This document shows, one piece after another, positions 36,007 through 51,000 of a stretch of 64,000 nucleotides of DNA. The stretch is from Phalacrocorax aristotelis. Lineage: Eukaryota > Chordata > Aves > Suliformes > Phalacrocoracidae. The translations under genes and the position numbers were made by a program. The notes beneath the pieces were generated by a model. It was not told the origin of the DNA. It made no database searches and saw only the letters and a list, made by a program, of their open reading frames with translations. Where the stretch lies: contig NC_134280.1 in NCBI RefSeq assembly GCF_949628215.1, positions 9,559,795-9,623,794 on the forward strand, read 5' to 3'. Positions within the stretch are counted from its first letter, which is position 1; each line of letters starts with the position of its first letter.

Positions 36007-39000
36007 TTACAGGGTACCAAATTTTGTTGTTGAGATTGGAGCAGAAGCAGGCCCACAGTGACTGGAGCAGGTTTGTGCAGTCATGTATTTCGTCAGAGGT
36101 TTATGCAGCCTGTGCTGTAAGGCTGTATATAACGTGAACCTCACTACCTAGGAAACATTTGCAAAAATAATGCCACACACTTGTTTAGTGAAACTGATAC
36201 TTTTCCCCTTTCATAAAAGTTGGAGGAAAAATCTACACATACGTAATATTATTGCTTTGATTTTTAGGGAAGAAGTTACTGAATGTATTGCAGATTTATC
36301 ATTTTCATAACTGTTTTCAACTTTTAGCATGGAACTCACCTAAATGTTTTGCAAAACTAAGGGTTAGTAGATGAATCAATAGCGAAGTGAAATTTATAAA
36401 AGAAAATATTATTCCTGCTTTCCTAGAAACAGTTGTGACTCTGAACAGTTACCTGAACGGTGTTCTACTCCAGATTAGTTGTTTCAATTTTGTAAAATCA
36501 TGCCTCTTAGAGATCTTGTACAATACACAAATTGTGTAGAGTACAACGCAGCGTAACTCAATGTTACGCTGGATAGCAGATATTCAGGTGTTTCCTTTCG
36601 TGTGGTTACCTTTTGTGTGGTATTCGCCGTGCATACATAATCTCTACAGTGTTTGTCATGGTAGTGAAAGGCCAAAGCGTCCTTGCTGCAAGCTGGCAAA
36701 CACAGGCTTGTTGACTGCAGATTGGCAGGTTTCTTTTGTACACGTCCTGGCAGTGATTTTGATGGGTATCTTATTTAATGGATCTTCTTGGGACATTTTT
36801 AAGAATTCATTAGTGCCGTAAGAGTTCTTATCAATAATATTTACTTAATACTGTTTAGCTTAAGTGAAGGAATACCTCTAAATAATTATAAGTAATGGTT
36901 ACTGTAAATTATGTCAGCAAGTTTTCAGACTTTGTACTTTTTAAAGCCATAATTAATGTACATAATGTCTTTGCTGCCCCATTTTGCACTAAGTTCCAGC
37001 CAGACGTATGTGGGCAGATGTGATGGTTCAGAGCTGATTGGGGTACCTGCATCTTGGTTTGGGTTGTTGGAGTAGCTTGGTCTGACAAACTGAAGTTGCT
37101 TTTTAGAGAGCTTCTCCAAAAGAAGAGATACTTTTTTGGTATTTTTTTATTGTTGAAAGATGCTGGGTGTAATATTTGGCATGTATTTATTCTTATATGA
37201 ATGTTTTGGATACATCACTCATGAAAATATTTTTCTTTTCTGGTGGCTTTTTAAAGATGAAATGGCTTGATTTGTCTTTTCTTCTGTGATTCTGAAAGAA
37301 GCGTGTTCCCAGAACGAGAGGCCAGGCAGCCTGCCTGTGCTCAAATGCTTAGAGGGAGCTTTGGTCTTGAGAGTGGAGGAAAGAAAAGGAATATTATTCC
37401 AGCTGTGTGACGCCAAAGCTGCTTTATGAATAGGCAAGACATCTTTGGAGATGTTCCACTGGCAGATCATGTGTGAAAGAGAAGAAAGCAATAGTAAACT
37501 GAACGTAGGGGCCAAGAACTGATAGATCGCCAGGTGCCGAGCCTTCTGCTAGAGCCTGTGCTGGGAGGCTGAAGTGCTGCTCGGTCCCTCGCTGGGGTAC
37601 GCACCAGAGATGAAAGCAGTGACGTGCTAGTGCAAGGGCTGAATGCACTCTGAGTCATGGAGAGGAGGCAGAGCACCAGAAGAGACCTTCCCAGGGATAT
37701 TCTTGCCATAACCGCATGTGGGAGGGTGGCACCCCGTAAAAGCTAACAGCCTTTGGCCAGTGTCTAAAGCACGTATCTTACTGTGTCATAGAGAAGTAAT
37801 TTGTTTTCTGCTACTAAGTTTTGTCATTGGAAGCTATTTAGGTATCTGCCAGGAACATCTCTAGTTTAGCTGAGAAACAACACAGTGGATACACTGCACA
37901 AAACAAGTAATTTAAAATGTACGGGATAGAGGAATTGGTAGGTATGTGTCACATCTTTGGCAAATTTGAGCAGATTTTTACATCCTTTAAGGATAAAGCA
38001 AGGCAGACTACTAGTAGGTTTTATGAGTAATTTAAATCTCATTGAGTTTACTATCAAGACTTTTCTTAATCATGTAATTGATTAATAAGAAATACGTTTG
38101 GAAGCTGCTGCTATTCCAATTACCTTTCCTGACTTCAGGTTGTTCTGGAATAAGTTGAACTCTGATATTTGCTCTACAGCATGCAATTGAGAGCAAATAC
38201 ATCCATCCCAAAGACAAGAATAGCTGGTTTGCTGTGGAAGCATAATGAACTCATACAAAATACTCATTTATTCAGTATCACTGTATCAGTGTTTAATCCT
38301 TAACAAAGCTGCTTGTTATGGTTCTTATTTCCTCATTCTAAAACAAGGTGCAAACATCATGAAGTTCCCATTTTGTCATTGTGCTGGACGGATAAAATCA
38401 ATTGCTTTGCTGTCCTGAATTTAAAAAAACACAGTACTTCCATATAATTGAAGCTATTTTGATGACCTTTTTTGTCATCTGTCTCAGAAAATGGTACTTG
38501 TATCTTTGACATATGAATTATATCCTGTGTTATATTCCTATGAAAAAACCTATCATTATTTCCTAATTTTAGCTGCTGCTTGTCCATAGTCACGACAACA
38601 TAATTGTTATAAACAATGTTCTAACTATTTATAGTTATATATTCTGGGTTTTTCAAGACACTTAAGTATGACTGCAAATATAGGTAAGTGTTGGTATTTC
38701 AAATGCATGTAAATATTTAAAGATAATTACAGATATTTAAAATTTAAATATAAGGCTTGCAATAATATACATGTGATGAGTATGTGTTCTTTCACCGGGA
38801 ATACTCTGGGCACAGAGTACACTGCAAAAATACTTGACTCCCTGCTTCAACCTGAGGTCCTGTTCCCAGTCACTTAAACTGCTTTCATGTTTGGTCATTC
38901 CTGCCTTCTCTTTGGAGAGACCCAACTCTTTCTTTTGAAAGCGAAACCCAGGTGTGTTTCAGGGTTTAGTTTGGTCCAGGGGCTGCTCATTGTAAGTACT

Positions 39001-42000
39001 ATGGTTGAGTTTCCTCCCCTCCCCGTCCCTTCCCCTGCCTCCATGTCTTTCTCCAGCACTACTCCCATAAAGCTTGGCACACGCCATGGGGACAGGCGTT
39101 CAGGACTTGCTGTATATCTCCTCGGTGCTGTGCACTGTTAAAAGAGGCTTCTAATAAAGCAACCCAGGCCTTGTTTTATTTTGGGCATTTTGAACCAGAA
39201 AAGTCCCACACAAATAAATAACTATGTCTTAAGGCAACAAAGATGCCTCACGGAGCCCAAAGGAACCTATATCAAATGCTGTGCAGCACCGACACAGCTA
39301 GCATACCTCTGAGCAGTGTGGGCAAAGCCCTTTTCTCCAATATTTTTTATGGGCTAAAGAGAGATTGGTATGGTCAATAATTTAATATGCACTTTAAACA
39401 CTTACTTAGAATCATTTAGTATATTACGTAAGCAGGAGGGGAAAAGCTATATCTATTTTTTCCAGTTCATTGTTCATGATGATAAAAGGAGTTTTAGTAA
39501 CTTCACAGCTGGTGCTACTCTGTTGATGCTCTTAATTTTTACTGTGTTTTGTTTTAATCCATTTTAAAAGAACAGGATTATACTGGGGGTTATTTTGTGG
39601 TTTGGAATTTGTGAGTGGTTTGTTTTTGTTTGTTTTCTTTTTTTTTTTCTTTCCCCTTTCTGGTCTTGTATTTCTTATTAGGAAGCTGCAATTCTTCATA
39701 AAACTGGCAGGTATGATTTTGGCTGTGTATTCAGACCTGAACAGGGCCTTCTGTAACAAGGATGCCCAATGCAGACATTGAAGCACAGAGGAAGGGAAGT
39801 CAAAAGCTCTTCATCTGGGGCTAGAAAAACATATATTCTCTGTTAGTTTGAAGGCTGAGAATGGCGTATAAAACACGTTTTCCAGTAGGTAATACATGAA
39901 GGGAAAGGGTAAATACTCACTGCAGAAATTATGCACAAATAGTACAGCTGAAGAAGAGAGTTCAAGAGACGTCCTTGTTGCTTACCTTGGCCTATGAAGT
40001 GTTGTACGTCTACAGTGGAGTAAGGCAAAGTTTTTGGTTTCCTATACTCTGTGCGCTGCGGAGGCTGTACTGGAACTGGCACAGGTTTGTTGTGCACATT
40101 TGCTTGGGCTGTAAACCAGAGAACATCAACAATTTTTATTTGTGTTTTGCTTCTGTGGTACTCATTTTGCTCTTCAGGGTCCTTAGCAGTTGATGATTTA
40201 TGAAGATCTGGTGATGTTTGTTATGATTTATAAACACTGATAGCATGGCCAGTAGAAAATCCTGCAAGTTGGTAGGAAAGGTGAAACCTGAATGGGAAAC
40301 CGGAGTCTATTCAAGAGTTTGGACAAACTTGGCATGCTCATAGGAAAAATAACTTGATTAGGCAGTTCTTTAAGGCAGGTTTAAGGAAATTTGGAGGGCA
40401 GTTTGCCACGAAAGTGTACTAAGGTACAGGAAAAAATAGCAAGTTAGTAAAGTAAAGGTTAGGGAGAGAGCAGGGAGAGATTAGAGTAAGAAAACGTGTA
40501 AGGAGTTCAGGCAGACACTACTGTCAAGAGGGCTTTCTCTGCATGAAGTCTGCAGACAGTTCTTTTTGGAAAGGAGAGTTCATTGTGGTCCAAACAATGG
40601 CCATAGAAACCATTAGAGGTGATTACCAAGGCAACTTTGTAGGATGCTGTGTAACATATAGCTTATGACTTAAAATACTGAAATGTGGTGAGAGTAAACA
40701 TTGCAAGTAATAGTTCAGATTTGTGGTGCATGCATGGCAACCGTCGAGTGAGCATTTAACAAGAGGCTTTGGAGCTGCATGCATGCCTGAAGCAAAGTTT
40801 GAATGCAGAAGGGTTCTGATGAAGCGCTGAAGCTTAACCAAACTTTATTAGGAAAAACCCCTACATTTTGAAAATAGATTATTGGCATTAAGCAATGTTT
40901 GGTTCATCATTGTGGTGGACACCTAGATCCAGGTTTACCACACAGTAACAGTTCTTCGTTCAAATAAGGATGCATCAATTCTCGGCAGGATCAAAGAAAT
41001 TGTAAGGCATTTTCTATCGTCTGAATTCCAGAAGGGCAGTTCATCTATCTTGAGCACCACAAAATTTGAGAGCATCCAGGATGTGTGGAGAAGTAAACAC
41101 AAAATTGTCTGCTTCAAAAACTTTCTTTGTTCAAGTGCTGTATGAAAAGCGCTTGCAGAAGTGAAGGTCTTCAGTCCTAGAAGGTTTCAGGGCTTACTCA
41201 ACCAAAGCAATAGCAGCTTTGAGGGATCATCAAGGGCACAGCTTCAAACAATGATTTATATGGAGTCCTACCTTCAGATTCAATCCCCGTCCTCTCTGCC
41301 TGAGGTAGTTGGTGTGCCTTACCATCAGCAAAGCACTCGTTGAGGAGGGGAGCCTTTTGTAATGATCCCTTCAGTAGGGCCCGTTCTACTTTTTCTTTAA
41401 AATGTGCTGTTTTCCATCTGCAAATCCTTGATATGGTTTATGAGGTGTGCTGCCGAAGGGGAACTTGTCATTGGCTTGGAAATCAATCTTTGGGTGACCC
41501 CCATACCTTAACCCGGTGAGATACATAGTGCACTGCTGCGCTCTGCCGAACAAAACAATGGGCTGAGTTTGGGTTTCATCTACTCTGGAATTGTCTCCTG
41601 GGATTTTGGTACTGCTGTTCCAGCGTGTAGTTGAAATCAGATTCTGGCCTACTGTGTTGTTTAAGAAGCTGTAAAAAAAATAAACCAAACCCAGTTAATA
41701 TTCTTGTGAAGATGCACGCTGTAACATACGGCTTTCTGAAGCGGGATAAACCCTAATTTTCAACTCTGTCTTTTCATCTTTATTTTCTGTCAAGAAGTGG
41801 CTGTTAACCCTGAAATAGGGGACTCATTTATGGTAACCTGCAAAAAGAGAATTATTTCCAGGAAATTACAAGAACATTTAAAGATGCTGAAATGGGAAAG
41901 AAAAAAAGCCTTGCATATCTCATTTTTCTGCAGTCAGAAAATTAAAGACACTGTTGTGAAAACTCACACTGTTCATAATCTTTCTCAAAAGTCGTCGTCT

Positions 42001-45000
42001 TCTTAATGTTTGGCAATATATAAAATCTTAGGCATGTCTGTGGAATACTAATTGAGACAGTTTTTAAATTAATGTTACCTCAAACATTTTTTGAATTAAC
42101 TTCATGTGTCTTTAATTAATCATTACTTCTCTGGCAGTTCAAATTTCCATAATTTTAAGTCTGGCTCTGGTCCATGTTGGCATCTGAAGTACGGAGATCA
42201 GAACTCTTCAGGGTAATAGAGTAAGGCACCAAACAAATACAGGAACTTGAAATGCCGTGCAAATTGTTACCTTCTGCCTAATAATAAAACCCATGGATTT
42301 GGCAGGCTGAAGAGAGTGTGTGCAGCCACCAAAAAATATTTAATTTTAAAATGTGCTGTGCACTCCAGGAAAGGCAGATCTCTCGGGCGCCTGTTTGCAC
42401 TGGAAACCATGGCTGTGGGGAGCACCCAGAAAGTTTTTTCAAAACTCACAAATTCAAAATGCTTGGAATGCAATACATGACCATTCTCCTAATATTATCT
42501 TATCTCTGTCACCAATGGTCTGAGACAAATATATCTTTTAGATAAGAACTAATGGAGAAAAAATTAATAAAAATATCTGTTCAGGATAGATACATCATGA
42601 TGGATGTGTAGAGAATGAGTAGTAGTATCTCTTGTTAAACTGAAGTTAAAGAAATATTTATTAAAAGAGCTTTCTCAGTGGGTTAAAGGTTTGAGAGGGC
42701 CGAGTTTTATTACACTGTCTTCAGTGATATGCACACGGATGTGATGAGAGGTAGATAATTTTACTGGCTTAGCTGTAGAAGAGCATTTATAGTTAGAAAT
42801 TGTCTCTTCTGCTGCTGCCATCAAGAGCAGAAGGGGAAAAAAATAAAAAGAGTCTTTCCTCCAGTCGAAACTTCTGGGGAGGATGAAGGATCATTCTTCC
42901 TGGTAGACTGCTTAGTACATATACAGGTTTAGGACTGGAAGTGGCCTCACTGTCTGTGTGGAGACGATGTAAATTGCTCCATCTCTGGGTGAACATCAAA
43001 GGAAAGTGAGCTTCTGGCGTGCATGTTGTCTGGAAGACTACTTAGGAGATACAGTGTGCGTACACCTCAACCCCCTCTGCTATAAAAGCAGAGTGTTCCC
43101 CTTTCCCAGCCAGTCACCTGGCTCCACATGGTGGGAGTTCAACGACTACAAGGGAGCAGAGCTCATCTCACATTTCTGTAGTTGCCGCTGTTTTGTTTGT
43201 TCTTGCTAGTTGGTGCTTTCTGTCAGGAGTGCAGAAATAGTGAAGTTTCCAGGAGGAAACGGTTTTTTGCAAAGCATCCAGCACCGGTGAAGAGGCGTGT
43301 GCTCTTGTTTCGTCCAAGATCGCACAGCCTCTCTTCGTGCAGGAGCCAGGCAGCTCCATGGGTGAGGGACGACCTTCAGACTTCTCCTGCCCTGTGGTTG
43401 CAGCTGCTCTTCAGAGACTTTTCCCATGAACAAATTGTAATAACCTAGCTGGGTCTTCTCTCAAGCCAGACACTGACTTGTTATGTATCCTTTATTTCCC
43501 ACTTGTTCTTTCTCTCATATGGGTAGTTCTCCAAAACTCTTTGTTTCCATTTGCAATATCGTCTGTTGCTTATTAACTAACATGTCTTCCCAGCACGTCA
43601 AACTGATCTGTCTTTTGAGACAGCTTGCTGTGACAGTTCTTACTTTGAGTCAGAATGTAGAGCCTTAGCAAATTTGCCTCCTGGCTGAACTCAGCCTGAC
43701 TTGCTCTTCAAGCAGCTTTGATTCCTCACTTAAATCTTTTCTGAGCAGTGTTTCATACCCTTGCTCTGAGCTGGGCACGGAGGATGGTCCATGGTCTTAC
43801 ATTTAGAATGATGCTCCAACCGCAATGGTGAAACTCCACCACTCTGTTTCTGACCATAGTCCTCCTTCTTCCAAAAGTCATTAAAAGCTGTTTCATGAAT
43901 GCAGCCCGCATATGTGTGTGGGTTTGTGCTGATGGAGGCTGAAGGTTTTGCTGTCTATCGCTTCCACTTGTGCTCCGTGCCTAAGTTCAGTGTGAAATGA
44001 ATCAGTGTAATTGCTTTATACTATGTCCTCCACTCGCTTTGCAAATAGTGTTAGTTTTCTCTTGAGAATGAAAGTGTCTGTAACTTTGGCCACTGCTTCT
44101 CTCAGAGAGTTTTAAGAGAATGGTATTTTTGGCGTTCTCAACTGTTGAAATGATTTTTTTTAATGATCTGTTGTATTTTAATTAAAAGGTCATATTTGAA
44201 GACTGAAATCTATTTTTATGTGTAATGAATCTGCTTCTGGAGTGCCTTTGTTCATTAACATTAGAAAATTAAAATAGAAAAAATAGACAAGGGAAGTGAG
44301 GCATATTATACTATTACTTTCATGTTTGGTTTTGAAGGTAAAACTATGTCAAAATGATAATTAGGTTTTGTCCTCAAAATGGCCTTGCTAGAGTACATGC
44401 ATTGATGGAAGCAACTGTGGTACTTCTTCCTTTCTGCAGTTAGAGAATTCCCAGCCGAGTAACCTCAGAGTGCCTCCAACTCTGCTAAAATAAAATTATC
44501 ATGCCTAAAACCAGGATGCCTGTAAGCTGGAAATTCATGCGCAAGAAGTAGAAGCATCATTCTGAAGACACAGACTCTAGAATTGATTTTGCCTTGGAAA
44601 AATGTTTACTAAGAAAAACTGTTGTATCTGTTAAAACTCTGGACTTAAGCCTCTTGGCAAAACGGCATCCTTGCTAAACTAATTTTGTTTCAATGCTTTT
44701 ACACCCAGTTTTAAGATTGGTTGGTTTTTTTTGGTGGGGAACTTAAAATACATATTTCTATTTGATATGCAAAAAATATTTATATATCAATGAAATCAGA
44801 TTCACTAAGTAACAAAATATATTTCCTCTGGTGGCAGAAATTATATATTTCAATAACTTTCCACTGTGGGAAGGCACTTTTCATTCCTGAGGTACATTGT
44901 TTTTTTTCTTATGAGCTCATTTTCAGGAAGAATTGGCATTTCTTCATCCCTTGGGCACACAGTTCTTGCTGGCTGTGTTGGGGCCCTGTGGGCATCCCAG

Positions 45001-48000
45001 TTAAGAGGTCATCTCCCATTGCTGTGTCCATCCCTGCATCAGTTTTCTGTGCTATGATTTAATTACTGATTCCCAGATACGTGGAATGGCTGATCCTCTT
45101 TAATGTCTCACCTAAGCTTTGTAAATAAGGAATGATTCTAGCAAGGTAGATAGATTTCCTCTGATTATACACTGGGATAATAAAAACAGAAATTAATGTG
45201 TTATCTCAAACACAATTTTCAGCTGACACGACTGCTTTTATGCTTCCTTTTTGTTTTCGACGGGAGAATGTCCAGGTTGTATAGGGTAGGTTTGCATGTT
45301 GCTATGTGTAAATACTAAAGTACAGGGAAATTAAAATGCAGTGCTTTTCATAGTACTTTAACTTGATTAGGACATTAGTGGAGCTGTTTGTGCTAAGGTA
45401 AAGTCAGTCATCTCCATTTAAATAAAGAGACTTAATATAGGTGCTATTAAAAGCCTGACCCTGCGAGACTGCTGAGGACTTTAGATCAGGTCTGAGGTCT
45501 CTCCATGCTTGTGCATGATCCATTCATAATGAATGAGCCCTTGCAGAGTACAAACAATCCAAATACAATTACAGAGTATACACTCAAAATTAGTAATTCA
45601 CATTAAAAAAAAGAGACGATTCTCTATAAACATGAATTGTTTTACCCTCCCCTCTTATGATTATAAAATGAAGCACCTCTGACGACTCTGTGAAGCTCTA
45701 GTTTTTTGAGAATTTTTTGTAATTCTTAAAGCTCAAATTTTAAAACTTAATTTAGAAAAAAGCATTATTTTTCTCACTCTGAGTCAGAACTGGCATAATA
45801 ATATAATTCCTCCTTCCATCTACCTCTCAAAACTAAAACTCAAATTTATGAAATCTTAGGTTACATTAGTGGATTACAGCAGAGTCCACACCCAAACCCG
45901 ATATTCAAAACTCACTTCATTTCAAAACTTAATGACTTGTATTCAGGTGTAATTTATACCTTTGATTTGTACCTATGGCATCTGTTCAAGGTTGATCCAC
46001 TATCTATTTACATTTTTTCAAGTGCCGCATTTTAACTTCTAACATTCTGAAGTTTTGCTTGTTGCTATGGGAAGGCGTAGGAGTATCATTGTCCTTGCAG
46101 GTTTGTTGTGCTGTGTTTTAGTTATGCAGATGTGCATGGTGTACACATGAAGTTTTAGTATAATGTAGTATTTCCTTGTAAATACCGCAAAGACAGGTAA
46201 TGTGCTACCCTCATTCAAATATACAATGTTAGCTCAAAAGAAAGAATTGACAGAAAAGGTTTTGGTCTACAACAGCAAAGAATTCTGTGGATTTTATTTG
46301 ATTGGCAGTGCTACTTGTTTTTGACAAATCCTTTTTGATGTGAGCTAATAAATATTGCAGCACTAAATCTTGGAGATTACCGGGTGTTTGGAGAGAATGT
46401 AAATTGTCTTTGCATTGTGCATTGTGTGCTCAAAGCACCGCAGAAATACAGGAGCTACTGAAGGCTTTGTAAGAACCCTGATTAATTCACGCAGTGAGCA
46501 CTGCAGACGCATCACTAGTTGGCTAACTGCGGGGTTCCCTTGTGTGTGTGCTAACATTCGCAGGGACTGCAGAGGTAAAAGTCAGCCTTGCCTCTCTGCA
46601 GGAGTAGTTGAAACAATCTTACCCGATTCATAGGCGTTTTAACTTTGAAGATCATTAAAATCATGTCCAGATATTACTTTTAAAGATTTTTTTGATAAAA
46701 TGTAGTTACTTGACCATGAATTAGCTTCACAGCGCAACATTGCTCATAGATAGAAGTTTTACTTAAATCTTATTTAATATTCTTCTTTTCAAAGGAAGCC
46801 CTGTGTGCTTATATGCATTAAAGAAAGTATGATCATGAATGTTTGATAAAGCAGAGTGATTTGGCTTTACCTTTCATGTTCTTAATGGTCACTATAGATA
46901 ACAGGACTACTTATACTTCTAGATAGTAAAACTGTAATGTAGAGAAAATGAGAACTGTGGAAGGGAAAAGATAGTGTTATATGGTGTCTGTAAAATGTGG
47001 AAAGGTAAAGATGAGAGGGAGTGGAGAGCTTTTGAAGAAATGGAGATAATTTAAACTCTCTTTTATCAGCGTTAGGGGTAACAAAAACAAGAGGGAATGT
47101 AGAATAATGGGCTAAATGGGAAGGGGAGTGAAATTTCAGTCACCTGCTACAGCAACTGTTCTCTGCTTGTACTTCCAGTTTTACCAAACAGAATAAGGAA
47201 AATGATTTTCTGAATGAACTGAATGTTAACAAGGATTTGAGTAGTTTAAAGAGAAGTCTTAAAAGAGTAGCGGCAAAGTTCAAAAGGTTTGAGTAGACAC
47301 ACCTGAAGACTGAATTTGGCTAATGTGTTGTAAAGCAGCAAGCCAGATGGTATGAACCCAAGAATTATTAAACACTACTGGAAGTAATTGCACCTCAGGT
47401 GGTCGTCTTTAACATCTCATTTGTGAACGACTGAGTAGACCAGGGTTGTGATTTTCCTCAGTCCTTCAGCAGGATGATTTCTTCTGCGGCACAATGACAA
47501 AATGAAAAACTTTCTGAGGACTTAAGAAATGAGTCAAAAAAAGGACTTAAAATACCGCCTAGTGAATTTTATTCTATTGGTTTTATTCTTCTGAAAGGAC
47601 AAGCACTCAATATTCAACTAAAAATCTTACAGTACTCTGAAATAAACTGTAAGGATGTTGCTGTTCTCAGTCTACTGAAAACTTCACTGATATTAAGATA
47701 TTTGTATAATTTTATTTTTCTTTCTCAGCTTACTAAGAATTTCTTATTACATTAATATAACTATGCTAAATGCAATGCTTTCATGAAGCTTCAGGCACCT
47801 AGATTTGTCAGTCTCATAAGATTTTAAAGTTCTGAATTTATGTGTTTTGTCTTCTAAGTTTTTCTTCCCCACAGAATTTTCCATTCTTTTGGTATAACAA
47901 GCCCATGTTTAAATATAGACCTAGAGGGAAGGCTGACAACTGAGGTAGGCTTGTAAATCAGGAGGAAAAAAAAGGTAGAAATGTACTACATAGTCACATT

Positions 48001-51000
48001 TCAGTCAGCTCTTCTGGTTTGCATAATCATAGTGTTTCAGTAAAGGAAGATTTCCATACTCACTCTGTGTAATATTTTATTTTCCTTTGACCTTCTGTCA
48101 TCTATGTTACCTGGTATATTAAACCTCAGTCAGACTCAGAACCCCTTGTAACTGACAAAAACTCCAGTTTTGGCAAATTTTGTGGAGTGATTTTGGTAGA
48201 AGGCAAAATAAACTGAGGGGAGAAAGAGCACAGCTGATGTTTTGGCTACGGTGTGCCTGTGTTTCTGTTTGAGTTAGCATAAGCAAAACATTTATTAGTG
48301 TTTTGTAGAATGTGCCACCATTTATGGTACTTAATGAAGTTTTGCCCATCCTGTGATTATCCATCTGAATTAGGTATAAAAATTACTGTTGTAAGCTCAG
48401 AAGGCAGTGACCCATAAAAGATGTATGTTTGAAAATCGGATATATAATTGAAAAATGTGGTCATTGTTTTTTTGGATACACATTTATGTGTTAGTGCTAT
48501 TGGGCGATATCTAGATCTGCCCTTAATTTGGCTGTTATTAACTGGCTGATCAGGTACAGGTATCAGGATAGATGTGTGGGTCATGAAGATGTTCTCCTCT
48601 GAGATGAGTGGCCTCATTATAATTCATTTTTCTCACAAGAGTGAGCCATTTGGAAACCCAGTCACACAGGAAGGAATTGCTGGGGAGGTAGAGCCATACA
48701 CGGTTGCTTGTGCCATTGAGCTGAGTGAATTTCCACTTGCTTTTCCTTATGCCTGTCGGTTCCTATCTGACAAGGATTTTCAGAACCTGTGTTCTACATC
48801 TGAGCCGCAATTAGTTGTACCGATGATTTCTTCCCATTCATGTGCCTAATTAGCTGATGGAGCTCGCAAATCAACTTGGCTGCAGTCAGAGCACAAGCAA
48901 TTGCACCTTCAATTTAGAGCACAAGTGGAGGACTAGCAAAGATTTGCAGCCTTAATGCGTGGTCAGGAAGGAAGCGGCCGAGTATTGTTTGTGGGCACTT
49001 CCTGATAAAGCGGCTGTAATTAAGGCATTGATTTGATTCTTCTCCTTTGTCCTATAACAATATCTTGACTTGTAATCTGAATCATATGTTTTTCTTTTCC
49101 TTGTAACCTTTGCATTAATGCAGTAATTATTAGGTGGCTGGAATATTACAGAAAAAGAATGGGTCTCATGTTTTTAAACAGTTTATGCCATTTTCTTCCT
49201 TGGAATGCTTAAATAGTTGAACTTGCCATCTTAAAATAGATTTCTTGACAAAAGCACCAAGGGTTTCTTTCATTGCTCACTTGCCGGGTTACCTAATATA
49301 CAACTAATAACCTCAGGGAATGCACAGAAAACAGAAAATACAACATTCTTATTGCGGTGTCTTGCAGTGTGTTGACTACTGACACATTTTTCAGAGAGGG
49401 GAGGTTAAGGGGAGGGGAGGTACCTTTCCTGGTAGATGCTGAGTGGAATATAGACAGCTTTTGGGTAAACTGCAATTTTTGAATTAATGTATACATTTTT
49501 AGTAGTTTCTTGTTTCAGAAGCTGACAAATACAATTACTGTCAGTGCAGTTGTACTTCGCAAAACTTTTCGTTTTTATCTTGGATGTTTTCAGATGTCTA
49601 GTTTTTTAATTCTGTTTTCCAGTCTTTCTTAAAGAACAGCCTAGCTTTCTGCTTGTAGTAAGATGTAAATACTCATCATAGCTGTACAGGATGAAAATAC
49701 TGAGGTAGTAAAATTACCAAGTCAAATTGTCCTAGTTCAATTTTGCTGCAAAATCCTGTTTGCAGTATGCTTTCAGGTTGTTTTATAATCATATGAAGTA
49801 TTAAATAAAATAATGTGTATATACTCCTCTTCTAGGGGAAATAATGGAATAATTACCACCAACATCTGTTTTGCTAGGTGAGAAAAAACGACTCTTTTAA
49901 AATTGCCCCAGCTTACTACGTTCCAACTCTTTTACATAAGCAGCCGTTCCAATATATTTTAATTAAGAATAACATCAGCAATGCAGATATGCTGCTGTTG
50001 TTATGTTGGATGAGAAACTTCAAATACTTTTCCCATAAGATATATTCCTTCAGTTTCTTCTGCTGTATCATGTTGAAACATCACAAGATTAAAATAGCAT
50101 CTTATTTTGCAGATGCAGACAGGTAGCCTTTATGAACTGATGAGATTAATAAATTTATTTCACTTTCAAATGTGTGATAAACATTAAAGGAACTAGGACT
50201 CCTGACTGAATTGATTTTAGAAGCTGAGAGTTTTTACTGGTACTAGTTTTCATGAAAAAAAATTCGCCATGTATTGTCCCCATTCACCCCCAAGAAAAGT
50301 CTGGGTGAAAAGACTGCACACAGAAAAAAATGCCTTGCGGTGTTCTGTCGCTAAGAGGTGTGATGGGGTTATTTGCAAGGCTTGCGATTACCACTACAGC
50401 TGGGGAGGGGGAATTTAAATTTCAACTAGCTGGTCCATCAGACCAACTCCTGTCAGAGTCAGTTTTGTCAGAGCCACTTATGTTTTGTTTTGTCCTGTCC
50501 CTGGTTTTTTTTTTTTTCTTCCCTTTCTATCTTCTGACTGTGTTGGTGGGGAAGTTAGAAAGGATGGAGTTCATCCCTGGGCTTTTTTCTCCCACTCAAT
50601 GTGCTGCACAGCAACTACTTTAGTAGTTGGTTTGTGTTTTCAATCTGACATACCTGGCAGAGAGGCATGGGGATTTGGCTGCATGTCTCCACAATTTTTG
50701 ACTTGAGTTGCTTCCTCGAAGGGCCACTGCAGCCGGGAATCATGGGTGCAGTGTGTAGCCAGCTGCTGGCTTTGTCGCTTGGTGTGTGTCAAAATTATTC
50801 AAAATTTTGCTCCTGTGAGAACAGCTAGAGCTGCCTAAAGTTGTAACCTCCTCAGTTGTAATATAGCTGCTCGCAGAAAATTTAATAAATTGTTTACACA
50901 AAGGAGGCAAGGATATAAAGGATTATTCTGTTATTCAGCAGGGAATAAGGAGCATACGGTACTATGAGCTGTAGAAAACAGGAAGAAACCCCACAGGTCT

